DNA from: JAVBKU01 sp031553875
Lineage (GTDB): Bacteria; Bacteroidota; Bacteroidia; Bacteroidales; Rikenellaceae
Assembly (NCBI GenBank): GCA_031553875.1
Contig: JAVBKU010000011.1
Coordinates: 1-64,000, forward strand
Direction of reading: 5' to 3'
Length of the DNA stretch: 64,000 nt
The notes beneath the pieces were generated by a model. That model saw nothing but the letters and a program-made list of their open reading frames with translations, was not told the DNA's origin and ran no database searches. Both the position numbers and the translations under genes were made by a program. Shown in pieces: positions 1 through 8,669 of the stretch (position 1 is its first letter; each line of letters begins with the position of its first letter).

Positions 1-141
1 AAAAGTAGGCAAAAGGTCTAGCCGCGTCTTCTGCCGGGGTCTCTTCCGGGAGCTTCCCTCGTTACACGATAACTGAGGGTGATCTCCCTCACGAGACCTG
101 TTTCCGGCAGAAGCCCGAAGCGGCGGATTATTTTGCTGTCC
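1..141 (+). repeat. Long-hairpin intergenic repeat, copy A
   Basis: An almost identical copy lies inverted at 29318-29457, and a right-arm fragment lies at 23112-23143. The element is a nested imperfect palindrome: GCAAAA (9-14) pairs with TTTTGC (131-136), GCCGC (21-25) with GCGGC (120-124), CTTCTGCCGG (28-37) with CCGGCAGAAG (104-113), and GGTCTC (38-43) with GAGACC (93-98). It encodes no convincing protein. It may continue left of the window. A MITE-like or REP-like element, or a structured RNA, are the likely readings. It ends 27 bases before purB, so it forms purB's upstream region. Confidence 0.75.
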
Positions 142-168
142 TGTGTATTAATTTCAAACTACAAACCC

Positions 169-1521
169 ATGCAACTTAACAAACTCACAGCCATCTCACC
201 TATCGACGGACGTTACAGGGATAATTGTGACGCCCTCGCCGGATATTTTTCCGAATACGCCCTGATACGTTACAGGATCATGGTCGAGGTGGAGTACTTC
301 ATAGCCCTGAGCATGATCCCCCTGCCGCAGCTTGCCGGAATCGACGACAGGATCAAGACATCCCTGCGCGCCATCTACAAGGATTTCACCGAAGAGGGAG
401 CGCTGAGGGTTAAAGAGATAGAGAAAACCACCAACCACGACGTCAAGGCCGTGGAATACTATATCAAGGAGCAGGTCGATGCTCAGGGCCTCGATATCAA
501 CAAGGAGTTTATCCATTTCGGCCTCACCTCGCAGGATATCAACAACACCGCCATCCCTTACAGTCTGCGCGCCGCTTCCGACGAAGTTTACTATCCCGCC
601 GTCGAGGAGGTGATAGCCAAACTCGCGTCGCTGGCAAAGGAGTGGGAGGGGGTGCCCCTGTTGGCCCGCACCCACGGCCAGCCCGCCTCGCCCACCAAGC
701 TGGGTAAGGAGGTGATGGTGTTCGTCGAAAGGCTTACCAAGCAGCTCGACATGCTCAAGGGAGTGCCTACGCCTGCCAAGTTCGGCGGCGCTACGGGTAA
801 CTTCAACGCCCATGTGGCGGCCTATCCCGAGATCGATTGGGTGGCCTTCGCCAACAATTTCGTGGGTAAGACCCTCGGGCTCGACCGTTCGCAGATCACC
901 ACGCAGATAGAGCACTACGATAATATAGCCGCCATCTTCGACGGTTGCAAGCGTATAAACACCATCCTTATCGACCTCTGCCGCGACGTATGGACTTATG
1001 TATCGATGGAGTACTTCAAGCAGAGGATCAAGGCGGGCGAGGTAGGCTCTTCGGCCATGCCCCATAAGGTCAATCCCATCGACTTCGAGAACGCCGAGGG
1101 TAACTTAGGGATCGCCAACGCCCTCTACGAGCACCTCTCGGCCAAGCTGCCGGTGTCGAGGCTCCAGAGGGACCTCACCGACTCCACCGTACTGCGCAAT
1201 ATCGGTGTGCCGATGGCCCATACGCTCATTGCCCTGAAGTCGATACTCAAGGGGCTGAACAAGCTTATAATCAACATGGAAACTATCGAGGAGGACCTCG
1301 AGGGCAACTGGGCTGTGGTGGCCGAGGGCGTGCAGACCATCCTCCGCAGGGAGGGCTATCCCAACCCCTACGAGGCTCTCAAGGCGCTGACCCGTACCAA
1401 TAAGGCCATTACCGAAGGTGACATCAAGGAATTCATCGAGTCGCTCGACGTGTCGGAGAGCGTGAAGAAGGAGCTACGCGCCCTGTCGCCCTCGACATAT
1501 ACCGGCGTTACCAAGTATTAG
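169..1521 (+). CDS. purB: Adenylosuccinate lyase
   Basis: PurB cleaves SAICAR and adenylosuccinate, releasing fumarate, in de novo purine and AMP synthesis (cytoplasmic homotetramer of the fumarase/aspartase superfamily). The 450-residue protein has the family signature SSAMPHKVNPIDFENAEGN and an N-terminal TAISPIDGRY typical of the long PurB subgroup. The ATG at 169 is chosen because homology begins at MQLNKLTAISP; an upstream in-frame start at 79 would add 30 residues encoded by the repeat element and is unlikely. The gene is followed by a short gap and then the rubredoxin gene. Identification is secure. Confidence 0.96.
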   Translation: MQLNKLTAISPIDGRYRDNCDALAGYFSEYALIRYRIMVEVEYFIALSMIPLPQLAGIDDRIKTSLRAIYKDFTEEGALRVKEIEKTTNHDVKAVEYYIKEQVDAQGLDINKEFIHFGLTSQDINNTAIPYSLRAASDEVYYPAVEEVIAKLASLAKEWEGVPLLARTHGQPASPTKLGKEVMVFVERLTKQLDMLKGVPTPAKFGGATGNFNAHVAAYPEIDWVAFANNFVGKTLGLDRSQITTQIEHYDNIAAIFDGCKRINTILIDLCRDVWTYVSMEYFKQRIKAGEVGSSAMPHKVNPIDFENAEGNLGIANALYEHLSAKLPVSRLQRDLTDSTVLRNIGVPMAHTLIALKSILKGLNKLIINMETIEEDLEGNWAVVAEGVQTILRREGYPNPYEALKALTRTNKAITEGDIKEFIESLDVSESVKKELRALSPSTYTGVTKY

Positions 1522-1636
1522 TTCTACCGCGCAGGCTTTCCCGCCGGTTTTTGGACCGATATTTGAAATATCCACAAGGTTATCCTCTTTACAACAAAAG
1601 ACAGGTTAATATATTAAACCTTAAAAATCAGAAACT

Positions 1637-1798
1637 ATGAAAAAGTACAAATGCGAAGTGTGCGGCTATGTTTACGATCCCGCTATGGGCGATCCCGATA
1701 ACGGCATAGCTCCCGGAACATCATTCGAAGATCTTCCCGAGGATTGGGTGTGCCCCCTCTGCGGCGAAGGTAAGGAAGCGTTCTCTCCCGAAGACTAA
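1637..1798 (+). CDS. Rubredoxin
   Basis: This is a 53-residue one-iron electron carrier. Two CxxC knuckles (C6-C9 and C39-C42) with the surrounding KCEVCGYVYDP and DWVCPLCGEGK sequences are diagnostic of a classical Fe(SCys)4 rubredoxin. In anaerobes such proteins pass electrons to rubrerythrin, superoxide reductase or rubredoxin:oxygen oxidoreductase; no such partner is visible nearby. The stop codon lies 8 bases before the ispF start, so co-transcription with ispF-ispH is likely. Confidence 0.95.
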   Translation: MKKYKCEVCGYVYDPAMGDPDNGIAPGTSFEDLPEDWVCPLCGEGKEAFSPED

Positions 1799-1806
1799 GC
1801 ATCTCC

Positions 1807-2298
1807 ATGCCGTCTAATTTCAGGATAGGACAAGGCTACGACGTACACGCCCTGGCGGAGGGATTGCCCCTCCGCCTCGGGGGCGTCGAATTGCCACACC
1901 TCAAGGGGTGCGTGGCCCACTCCGACGGCGACGTGCTGGTGCACGCCATTTGCGACGCCCTGTTGGGCGCTGCCGCCCTGGGTGATATCGGTATGCAATT
2001 CCCCGATACCGACGACAGGTACAAGGGTATCGACAGCATGCTGCTCCTGAAGCGTTGCGTCGAACTGCTTGGCGACGAGGGCTACGAGGTGTCCAACGTC
2101 GACGCCACGCTCATAGCCCAGAGGCCCAAGATGCGCCCCTATATCGAGAATATGAGGGTGAAGCTGGCCGAGGTGATGGATCTCGAGGCCGACCAGGTGT
2201 CGGTCAAGGCCACTACCACCGAACGCCTCGGTTTCGAGGGTAGGGAAGAGGGCATAGCCGCCATGGCCGTGGCCCTTATCGTTAAAAAACAACTGTAA
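1807..2298 (+). CDS. ispF: 2-C-methyl-D-erythritol 2,4-cyclodiphosphate synthase
   Basis: IspF closes CDP-ME 2-phosphate to the cyclic diphosphate, releasing CMP, in the MEP isoprenoid pathway. The 163-residue length is normal for this trimeric zinc enzyme. Visible motifs are the N-terminal RIGQGYDVHAL with metal-ligand Asp and His, the AHSDGDVLVHA segment with the third ligand His, and KATTTERLGFEGREEGIAA near the C terminus for nucleotide binding. ispH follows 18 bases downstream, so two MEP genes are adjacent. Confidence 0.96.
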   Translation: MPSNFRIGQGYDVHALAEGLPLRLGGVELPHLKGCVAHSDGDVLVHAICDALLGAAALGDIGMQFPDTDDRYKGIDSMLLLKRCVELLGDEGYEVSNVDATLIAQRPKMRPYIENMRVKLAEVMDLEADQVSVKATTTERLGFEGREEGIAAMAVALIVKKQL

Positions 2299-2316
2299 AT
2301 TTATAATACCCGTGCT

Positions 2317-3186
2317 ATGAAGGTGGAGATCGACGACAAGTCCGGTTTTTGCTTCGGCGTGGTGCGCGCCATATCCGCAGCTGAGGAGGCCCTGCAAGGC
2401 GAGGGACAGGTCAGCTCGCTGGGCGATATAGTGCACAACCGCGTCGAAGTGCAGAGGCTCGAAGATATGGGACTCGCCACGATATCGCACGACGAAATAG
2501 CCCGCACTGCCGGGGGTAAGCTGATAATTCGCGCCCACGGCGAGCCGCCCTCGACCTATGAGGAGGCAGGGAAGTGCGGCGTGACGCTTATCGACGCCAC
2601 ATGTCCCGTGGTGGCGCACCTGCAGAAGATAGTGACCGAAGCCCACGCACGCATGAAGGAAGCGGGAGGGCAGGTTGTTATATTCGGCAAGAGAGGCCAT
2701 GCCGAAGTGGTGGGCCTGGCCGGGCAGGTGGGGGGCGACGTCATTGTCATCGAGGGCCTCGACGACCTGGAGCAGATAGATTTCGCTCGTCCCGTGTACC
2801 TTTTAAGCCAAACCACTCAGAGCCTCGACCTGTTCAACGAGGTGAGTGGGGAGATACTCCGCCGCTCAGCCGATAAGAATAGCGTCACCATACACGATAC
2901 TATCTGCCGCCAGGTGTCCAACCGCGCGCCGCACCTTCGCGAATTCGCCTCGGCGCACGACGTGGTAGTATTCGTTTGCGGACGCAAAAGCTCCAACGGC
3001 AAGGCCCTGTTCGAGGCGTGCGCCGAAGCCAACCCCAGAAGCTATAAAGTGGAGGATGAAACGGAGATCGACCCTTCGTGGTTCTCCAACGCTAATTCTG
3101 TAGGCATCTGTGGTGCCACCTCCACGCCCAAATGGCTTATGGAGCGCGTGGCGGAGTATGTGAGGTGTCTGCCGCCTCACGGATAA
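2317..3186 (+). CDS. ispH: 4-hydroxy-3-methylbut-2-enyl diphosphate reductase
   Basis: IspH (LytB) is the last MEP-pathway enzyme and makes IPP and DMAPP using a 4Fe-4S cluster. The 289-residue protein keeps the three cluster cysteines: C12 in GFCFGV, C96 in DATCPVV and C197 in DTICRQVSNR. The substrate-binding RAHGEPP and VFVCGRKSSNGKAL segments are also present. Some Bacteroidota fuse IspH to cytidylate kinase or ribosomal S1; here it stands alone. It is in line with ispF and is followed by a strong terminator. Confidence 0.95.
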   Translation: MKVEIDDKSGFCFGVVRAISAAEEALQGEGQVSSLGDIVHNRVEVQRLEDMGLATISHDEIARTAGGKLIIRAHGEPPSTYEEAGKCGVTLIDATCPVVAHLQKIVTEAHARMKEAGGQVVIFGKRGHAEVVGLAGQVGGDVIVIEGLDDLEQIDFARPVYLLSQTTQSLDLFNEVSGEILRRSADKNSVTIHDTICRQVSNRAPHLREFASAHDVVVFVCGRKSSNGKALFEACAEANPRSYKVEDETEIDPSWFSNANSVGICGATSTPKWLMERVAEYVRCLPPHG

Positions 3187-3248
3187 GTACTTGTCCGTAT
3201 GCGTATGGAGACGCTTTAAGGGTTAGAATAGGATCCTGTCTAAAAAAT

Positions 3249-3286
3249 ACTGGCGGCCCGTATATGCGGGCCGCCAGTGTTTTATT
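3249..3286 (+). terminator. Rho-independent terminator after ispH
   Basis: A perfect 12-bp stem, ACTGGCGGCCCG at 3249-3260 paired with CGGGCCGCCAGT at 3267-3278, with a 6-base loop, is followed by GTTTTATT. It would end the purB-rubredoxin-ispF-ispH transcript. Confidence 0.85.
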
Positions 3287-3355
3287 CGCCATTTCGCGTG
3301 TTGAGGAAATCTCGAAAAATAATTTTACCTTGTAATCACCTAACTAACTGGCGTT

Positions 3356-4873
3356 ATGAAGAAATTCTATTTTATATTTTTATTGGTTCTCGGAGTGGTG
3401 TTCTCATTGAATGCACAGAATTTACAACAGACCGTGATTGGGATTAATCATCTCTCCGGGAGTAATATTAAAGCCAATAAATATGAATTTCCCGAACGTA
3501 TACACTATTATTATGTTGATACGCTCGCCAAGCGCATAACCTTGCAATTGCGTGGTGCAAGTACGAGCGGAAGGCTTAAAAATACAGGAACAGTCGTAAT
3601 GTACGATATCGAGGCCGGGAAAGCTGTCTGGACAAAAAAGATCAACTATAATACAAACTATATTCAACAGTACGCAGGTATGATGATTTTTACCTCTGCT
3701 GGAAAAAGTTTTTATATCGATCCGCAGACCGGTAATAATGAATGGGAGGTGGAAAATACGATCCTGTTCGTTGATCCCGATTATGATATTGGTATTGGAT
3801 ATCATAATACTAAGAAAAACCTTTTACAGGGTATCGACCTAAAGAGCGGAGATGTCGTATGGAAAAGACAGATCAACCGTGAATACGGGTGGAACGACTT
3901 GAGATATTTAAACGATTCAGTCATTTTGCTGGCAGCTGCAGGTCTGCACACAATAAATCTGAAGGACGGTAGCGGATGGAGTTACGATGCAGTCACAGGG
4001 GAGAAAGACTATCAGTCGACTGCAGCGGCCAATGGGGTAGGTATAGCGCTGGGAGTACTTACAGGAACGTTCGTTACTAGGACAGGATACGATTTGGTTA
4101 GAGACTTGGTGTCGAATATTCTAATAGAGAACGACTTTATATATTTTGCAGATGCCGATAAGATAAATTGCCTGGGAATGGATGGGACAGTTAAATGGAC
4201 ACATCAATTCACAAAAAATTCATTGAGTAAGTCCGAGTTGTTTTCAATAGGAGACACCTTGTATATGATCAATAAGGGCTTTGCATATATGGGTGTAAGA
4301 AAACTAAGATATGGAGCCTCTTTTGTCGCAGCGATAGACAAAAAAATGGGGAAGAGTATATTTATTACGGATGCAGGAGATAAAAATGTTTATATTTTAG
4401 CTTCCCAATGCGACTATAAGTCAATTTATACGCTTTTGCCGTCCAATCAGGTGATCAGAAATTCTGTTTTTGATGGCTCCGTCAAAGAAAGAAAATTGTT
4501 CGACACCGAAAAGTACGGCACGTTAGAGCATTTTATTAATTCCCGCACTTGTGAAAAAACGGATACAGGGTTTAAATCACTGGTTATAAATAACCCCGAT
4601 AAAATTCATATCTGTAATTCGGATACATTATTCGAATTCGATGATAAATTGAATTTCGAAAGAGAGATTAAGATTGCCGAACTGTATGTACGTTACCTGA
4701 ATATAGAGAAATACAGATTTCTATCCTATAAAAATGAAACGATTGTCATAGATGACAAAGAAAAAGAAATTGCAAGATTTGAGATGACCGGAGGTGCATT
4801 TAAAATTGGGCGTAAACTTTATGAGGTACAAAATAAGATATTGACAGAATTGGATATATCTGAATTCTATTAG
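3356..4873 (+). CDS. Secreted PQQ-propeller-like protein, function unknown
   Basis: The 505-residue protein starts with a signal peptide (KKFYFIFLLVLGVVFSLNAQ). Its body contains repeated blade-like units of the type YDIEAGKAVWTKKI, IDPQTGNNEWEVE and IDLKSGDVVWKRQI, as in PQQ-binding-like beta-propellers. These propellers usually scaffold protein or ligand binding; there is no sign of a quinoprotein active site. The gene is visibly richer in A+T than its neighbours, suggesting recent acquisition or weak codon selection. It has terminators on both sides, so it is a single transcription unit. No precise function can be given. Confidence 0.75.
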   Translation: MKKFYFIFLLVLGVVFSLNAQNLQQTVIGINHLSGSNIKANKYEFPERIHYYYVDTLAKRITLQLRGASTSGRLKNTGTVVMYDIEAGKAVWTKKINYNTNYIQQYAGMMIFTSAGKSFYIDPQTGNNEWEVENTILFVDPDYDIGIGYHNTKKNLLQGIDLKSGDVVWKRQINREYGWNDLRYLNDSVILLAAAGLHTINLKDGSGWSYDAVTGEKDYQSTAAANGVGIALGVLTGTFVTRTGYDLVRDLVSNILIENDFIYFADADKINCLGMDGTVKWTHQFTKNSLSKSELFSIGDTLYMINKGFAYMGVRKLRYGASFVAAIDKKMGKSIFITDAGDKNVYILASQCDYKSIYTLLPSNQVIRNSVFDGSVKERKLFDTEKYGTLEHFINSRTCEKTDTGFKSLVINNPDKIHICNSDTLFEFDDKLNFEREIKIAELYVRYLNIEKYRFLSYKNETIVIDDKEKEIARFEMTGGAFKIGRKLYEVQNKILTELDISEFY

Positions 4874-4887
4874 AGTTTGAAAGGCAT

Positions 4888-4920
4888 AAAAAAGAGACGG
4901 TGATTTTCCGTCTCTTTTTT
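4888..4920 (+). terminator. Bidirectional terminator
   Basis: A 13-bp stem (AAAAAAGAGACGG paired with CCGTCTCTTTTTT) has a 7-base loop and an A/T tract on each side. It can serve both the propeller gene on the + strand and the L,D-transpeptidase gene on the - strand. Confidence 0.85.
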
Positions 4921-4993
4921 ATGTAAATTGGAATTACCTCGCCTCGTTTAAGAAGCCGCTGTCTTTGGGTGGAAATTATATTATGACTTTGCG

Positions 4994-5551
4994 TCAGGGC
5001 GTGATAATGACCGTCATGTAGAGGCACACGACATTAGCCAATGAAATAAGATTTTCGTTATTCAATCTTATACACCCCTCCGTTACCCTCTGCCCGATAG
5101 ATGAAGGGTCGTGCGTTCCGTGGATGCCTATACCTCTGTGGCCGGGAGTACTCAGGCGCATGAAAAGGGAACCGTACGCACCTGATATTTCGCCGTTGCC
5201 GTCATTAAAATCGTGCGTCCATTTCGATACATCCTGTATCTGCTGTACGTCGAATATGCCTTCGGGCGTTTTCATATCCCCCTCCACTTGTTTGTCGCCC
5301 AGGCCTTTGCCGCATGCAATGGGGTATTCCAGCAGGAGGGTATCTCTCCAGTCGTATAACCGCAGTTTCATCTCGGTTTTTGATATGACGATGAATCCTA
5401 CGCCGGGACGCTCCGCGAAGATGTCAGGGCTTTGGTAATATTCAAGCTCGTCGGAAACGGTACACGCCGACTCCACAGCAGGGTCGATATCGTCACCCCG
5501 GCATACGACGGAAAGCATGGCGGCTATAAAAAGTAGGATCTTGGTTTTCAT
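4994..5551 (-). CDS. L,D-transpeptidase catalytic domain protein (YkuD family)
   Basis: The 185-residue exported protein carries one YkuD domain. The catalytic signature is visible as H144 in GIGIHGTHDP and the nucleophile C160 in TEGCIRL. Residues 1-18 form a signal peptide. YkuD enzymes make 3-3 cross-links in peptidoglycan, tether outer-membrane proteins or act as carboxypeptidases; the exact role cannot be decided here. A typical feature is the segment KTPEGIFDV, which precedes the catalytic centre in this family. The gene is convergent with the upstream propeller gene. Confidence 0.9.
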   Translation of the reverse strand: MKTKILLFIAAMLSVVCRGDDIDPAVESACTVSDELEYYQSPDIFAERPGVGFIVISKTEMKLRLYDWRDTLLLEYPIACGKGLGDKQVEGDMKTPEGIFDVQQIQDVSKWTHDFNDGNGEISGAYGSLFMRLSTPGHRGIGIHGTHDPSSIGQRVTEGCIRLNNENLISLANVVCLYMTVIITP

Positions 5552-5638
5552 ATTACGCGTGGGGTAACCGGGCCTGCGGGCCGCGATATAGTAAAATACC
5601 GACGGCGCGCAAAATAAAACGTTAAATCCCGATATGGT

Positions 5639-5663
5639 AAGAGCGGCCGATGAAGCCGCTCTT
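5639..5663 (-). terminator. Probable terminator after the DUF2795 gene
   Basis: Inverted repeat AAGAGCGGC / GCCGCTCTT (5639-5647 and 5655-5663) lies 24 bases past the stop of the minus-strand DUF2795 gene. The U-run on that strand is weak, while T-rich sequence follows on the + side. Confidence 0.55.
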
Positions 5664-5686
5664 TTAAATTTTACCGGGGAAGCTAT

Positions 5687-5908
5687 TTAATACTCCTCCT
5701 CATTGAAGAAGAAGTCGTCCTTGGACGGGTAGTCGGGCCAGATGTCTTCGATGCTTTCGTAGATTTCGCCCTCATCCTCTATTTCGTTGAGGTTTTCGAT
5801 CACTTCGAGCGGGGCGCCCGAACGTATGGCGTAGTCGATAAGCTCCTCCTTGGTTGCGGGCCATGGAGCGTCTTCGAGTTTAGATGCGAGTTCAAGAGTC
5901 CAGTACAT
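5687..5908 (-). CDS. DUF2795 family small protein
   Basis: A 73-residue acidic protein starting MYWTLELASKLEDAPWPATKEELIDYAIRSG without the middle being repeated here: the WPATKEELIDYA segment and an acidic tail are typical of DUF2795 proteins common in Bacteroidota. Function is unknown. It is cytoplasmic by sequence (no signal or membrane segment) and appears to be transcribed alone, with a hairpin downstream. Confidence 0.8.
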   Translation of the reverse strand: MYWTLELASKLEDAPWPATKEELIDYAIRSGAPLEVIENLNEIEDEGEIYESIEDIWPDYPSKDDFFFNEEEY

Positions 5909-6032
5909 AGTATATTCGTTGTTATTATTATTCTAAAAAGCCGCGGGACGCTCTGCAGATGCCTGAGAAGTCGAAATCCCACTGTTTCAGGCCCAACAGC
6001 CCCCTATTAGAGTGCAAAAGTATAAAAATATT

Positions 6033-6623
6033 TTACTTTCCACCATCCCACAATAATTCTTTTACATTTAGTTCCGTGGCGACGCTCCGGCCCAGTACGT
6101 AGAAGTAGTCCGAGAGCCTGTTTATGTAACGCATAACGTCGCTGTCGAGGGGGTATTCTTCCGCCGCTCTCAAGGCCGCCCTCTCGGCGCGCCGGGCTAC
6201 GGTGCGGCATATGTGGCAGAGCGAGATGAGGGGGTCGCCTCCGGGAAGTGTGAACGACTTTATCTGCGGCAGGCCCTCCTGCAGGGCATCGATGCGCTCT
6301 TCCAGCCACGCCACTTCCTCCGAGGAGAACGACGGCATGGATTTTACCACCGCCTCCGTCGAAAGGGCCAGAAATGACGACACGCGCATCAGGTGGTCGA
6401 GAATGGTGAGTAGCTCCCCGGCGCGGGCGGGGGATATCTTGCAGCCTCCCTCGGGAGCGGGACTGTCCGATGCAGAAGCTAACAGGTCGCGCAACAGGGC
6501 CGTGTGGGCCATAAGTTCGTCGATGGTGCCGTAGGCTTCGATGCGGATGTCGGTCTTGGCTACGCGCTCGCCCCCGATAAGGGATGTGGTGCCGTCGTCG
6601 CCGGTGCGTGTATATATTTTCAT
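6033..6623 (-). CDS. Cob(I)yrinic acid a,c-diamide / cob(I)alamin adenosyltransferase (PduO type)
   Basis: This 196-residue enzyme transfers the adenosyl group of ATP to cob(I)alamin to make coenzyme B12. The N-terminal YTRTGDDGTTSLIGG is the ATP-binding signature of the PduO/EutT-like ATR family, and CRTVARRAERAAL near residue 140 is the conserved active-site helix. The ATG at 6623 is chosen because homology starts at MKIYTRTGDDG; an upstream in-frame extension has low-complexity sequence and would run through a terminator hairpin. No B12-dependent enzyme is in the window. No cobalamin riboswitch was seen upstream. Confidence 0.92.
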   Translation of the reverse strand: MKIYTRTGDDGTTSLIGGERVAKTDIRIEAYGTIDELMAHTALLRDLLASASDSPAPEGGCKISPARAGELLTILDHLMRVSSFLALSTEAVVKSMPSFSSEEVAWLEERIDALQEGLPQIKSFTLPGGDPLISLCHICRTVARRAERAALRAAEEYPLDSDVMRYINRLSDYFYVLGRSVATELNVKELLWDGGK

Positions 6624-6657
6624 GGGGGTCGGATTTTTATTAGGCGTAAAGATAGCA

Positions 6658-6694
6658 AAATAAGCGGGCGGGCAATACGCCCACCCGCTTATTT
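6658..6694 (-). terminator. Terminator between the adenosyltransferase and upstream gene
   Basis: Sixteen-base arms (6658-6673 and 6679-6694) pair with one mismatch around a 5-base loop, and end in A/T-rich tracts on both sides. It would end the minus-strand transcript of the 6722-7264 gene. Confidence 0.75.
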
Positions 6695-6721
6695 TAAATA
6701 AATCGTCATATCCGGCTATGG

Positions 6722-7264
6722 TTATAATTTGTAATGCGCGGGCTGGATGCGGTGGTCGAAGAAGTAGTACATAAGCCCGCCCTTGTCTACCGACACACAG
6801 GGCGCATGGCGATAAAGCGCGTGGCACGTCCTGTTGCGCCCACGGCTGCGGCGCGCGCCGGATATGACCAGTGTGTTTATCCCCCCGGACAGGGTCTCGG
6901 CCAGAGGGAAGATATAGGCCTCGGCCGCGGGGTCGATGACCACGTACAATGCCCCGGAATGTCCCCCCAGTTTGTCTGTTGCGGCGGGAACCTTGTCGAT
7001 GATGGTTATGCTGTTGTAACGCATATGGGAGTAGAGGTTCTGCACCCGGACGGCGTCTTTAGGCCCCATGCCGTGTTTTCGCAGGAGGGAATATACACCC
7101 AGACTGTCGTTCCTCACTCCACGCTTCATAAACACCTGCCTCACTATCGAATACATGAACGGGGAGTGGATGCCGTGGCCCCTCCAATAGCGTACGTGGC
7201 ACAGGTGCCCCGCCTTGAGGTAGGCGCGGAACGAGAGGGTGCGTATGCGTCCTAAGATATTCAT
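6722..7264 (-). CDS. Methyltransferase-like protein, shortened
   Basis: The 180-residue product contains YWRGHGIHSPFMYSIVRQVF near its N terminus. This resembles the HGxHSPF segment that opens Bacteroidota class I SAM-dependent methyltransferases, usually about 230-260 residues. The rest is short and keeps no clear GxGxG SAM-binding loop, although VVIDPAAEAYIFPLAETL could be the remnant of a Rossmann strand. It ends 5 bases from the next minus-strand gene and probably shares its transcript. It may be a degenerate or specialised family member; function is unproven. Confidence 0.55.
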   Translation of the reverse strand: MNILGRIRTLSFRAYLKAGHLCHVRYWRGHGIHSPFMYSIVRQVFMKRGVRNDSLGVYSLLRKHGMGPKDAVRVQNLYSHMRYNSITIIDKVPAATDKLGGHSGALYVVIDPAAEAYIFPLAETLSGGINTLVISGARRSRGRNRTCHALYRHAPCVSVDKGGLMYYFFDHRIQPAHYKL

Positions 7265-7269
7265 GACAG

Positions 7270-8547
7270 CTATGCTTTGCTTCGTTGTTTGAGCTCGCCG
7301 GCCAGGCGGCCTGTGGAGAATGCCACCTGCAGGTTATATCCGCCCGTGTCGGCGTCGATATCGAGTACCTCGCCGGCGAAATACAGCCCCCTTACGAGCG
7401 TTGAGCCCATGGTCATGGGATCGACCTCTTCGAGCGATACGCCTCCCGCGGTAACTACGGCCTCCTCGAACGGGCGGTAATCGACCACCCTCATATTCAT
7501 GGTCTTGAGCGCACGGGCGAGAGCCTCGGCCCGGGGCTTGTCGGCGGAGGTCAGTTCGCCGTATTGGTTTATGTTGTTCAGCGCGGCGAACGTATTTATC
7601 AGTTGTTGAGGCATAAGCTTGCGCAGTAGGGCCCTGTAACCTACGCGGCCGCCTGCGGCCTCTGCCTCGCGGAGTATCCGGCGGGATAGGGTGGCGACGT
7701 CGAGCCCCGGCTTCAGATCTATTTTGAGCGCTACCTCTTCTCCATCTATCAGGGCGTCCACCGCCCGGCGGCTCAGGCGCAGGACGATGGCTCCGCCGAG
7801 GCCCACAGAGGTGAATTCCATTTCGCCATTCTCCGTGGCCGCTTCGCTGCCGCCTACTATCAATGTGGCGGATATGTTCTTAAGGATAAGCCCCTCGAGC
7901 CCGCGAAGGTTGGGGATGTCGACTTCCAAAGGGGTGAGCGATGGGCGGACGGGCACTATCGTGTGTCCCAGACGATGGGCCAGGGTGTAGCCGTCGCCCG
8001 TGGAGCCTGTGGCGGGATATGATACGCCGCCGGTGGCTATGAGTACGTCACGGCACTCTGCGCGCCTCTTCTGCTCCCTGCCACGGGAGTCGGCGACCAT
8101 GTATTCTACGGCGGTAACGCCGTTCTCGCCTGAGATTATATCAGTGGCCCGGGCATAGCAGGCTATCTCGCACCCGGCGATCTGGGCGTAGCGCGCGAGA
8201 GCATCGGCGATGTCCCACGCTCTGCCGCTGGTGGGGAATACCCTGCCCCCGCGCTCGGTGGTGAGGTCTACGCCCAGGCTGCGGAAAAAGCCGAGCGTGC
8301 CCTCGTTATCGAACAGTGAAAAGCTGTGCGAGAAGAATTCCGCACCCTGTTTCACCTTGGCTAAGAACTCTTCACGGGGGCGTATGTTGGTGAGGTTACA
8401 ACGGCCTTTGCCGGTGATGCGTACCTTGCGCGCGGGCTTCTCCATCTTCTCGAGAAGCAGGACGCGCCGCCCGAGCTCCGCCGCCCGTCCCCCGGCGATA
8501 AGTCCCGCGGCCCCGCCGCCTATGATTATCAGGTCGTAACCTGCCAT
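7270..8547 (-). CDS. FAD-dependent oxidoreductase, YhiN/HI0933 family
   Basis: A 425-residue flavoprotein. The N-terminal dinucleotide-binding motif IIIGGGAAGLIAG, the ITGKGRCNLTN segment, the central GGVSYPATGSTGDGYTLA and the C-terminal LYFAGEVLDIDADTGGYN are characteristic of the HI0933/YhiN family. Members have been linked to bile-acid reduction in gut clostridia, but most are uncharacterised, so no substrate is assigned. The ATG at 8547 is chosen because homology starts at MAGYDLIII. The gene is divergent from nusB. Confidence 0.88.
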   Translation of the reverse strand: MAGYDLIIIGGGAAGLIAGGRAAELGRRVLLLEKMEKPARKVRITGKGRCNLTNIRPREEFLAKVKQGAEFFSHSFSLFDNEGTLGFFRSLGVDLTTERGGRVFPTSGRAWDIADALARYAQIAGCEIACYARATDIISGENGVTAVEYMVADSRGREQKRRAECRDVLIATGGVSYPATGSTGDGYTLAHRLGHTIVPVRPSLTPLEVDIPNLRGLEGLILKNISATLIVGGSEAATENGEMEFTSVGLGGAIVLRLSRRAVDALIDGEEVALKIDLKPGLDVATLSRRILREAEAAGGRVGYRALLRKLMPQQLINTFAALNNINQYGELTSADKPRAEALARALKTMNMRVVDYRPFEEAVVTAGGVSLEEVDPMTMGSTLVRGLYFAGEVLDIDADTGGYNLQVAFSTGRLAGELKQRSKA

Positions 8548-8638
8548 ATCCGATTTTTTTAACAAACTCTCACAAAGGTACAAGAAATAAAATTAAACAG
8601 TTTCTCAACCCTACCGGGGAAAGATATAAAAAAAAGTG

Positions 8639-8646
8639 TACTTTTG
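8639..8646 (+). promoter_or_regulatory. Promoter -7 box for nusB
   Basis: TACTTTTG matches the Bacteroidota -7 consensus TAnnTTTG, 23 bases before the nusB start, in an A-rich region that lacks other genes. Confidence 0.6.
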
Positions 8647-8669
8647 AGGCTCAAAACATCCAAGTTCCT

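Noticed and set aside
1795..2700. Long minus-strand open frame over ispF/ispH.
   Set aside because: It is the shadow of two secure genes in this GC-rich sequence and has no recognisable domain.
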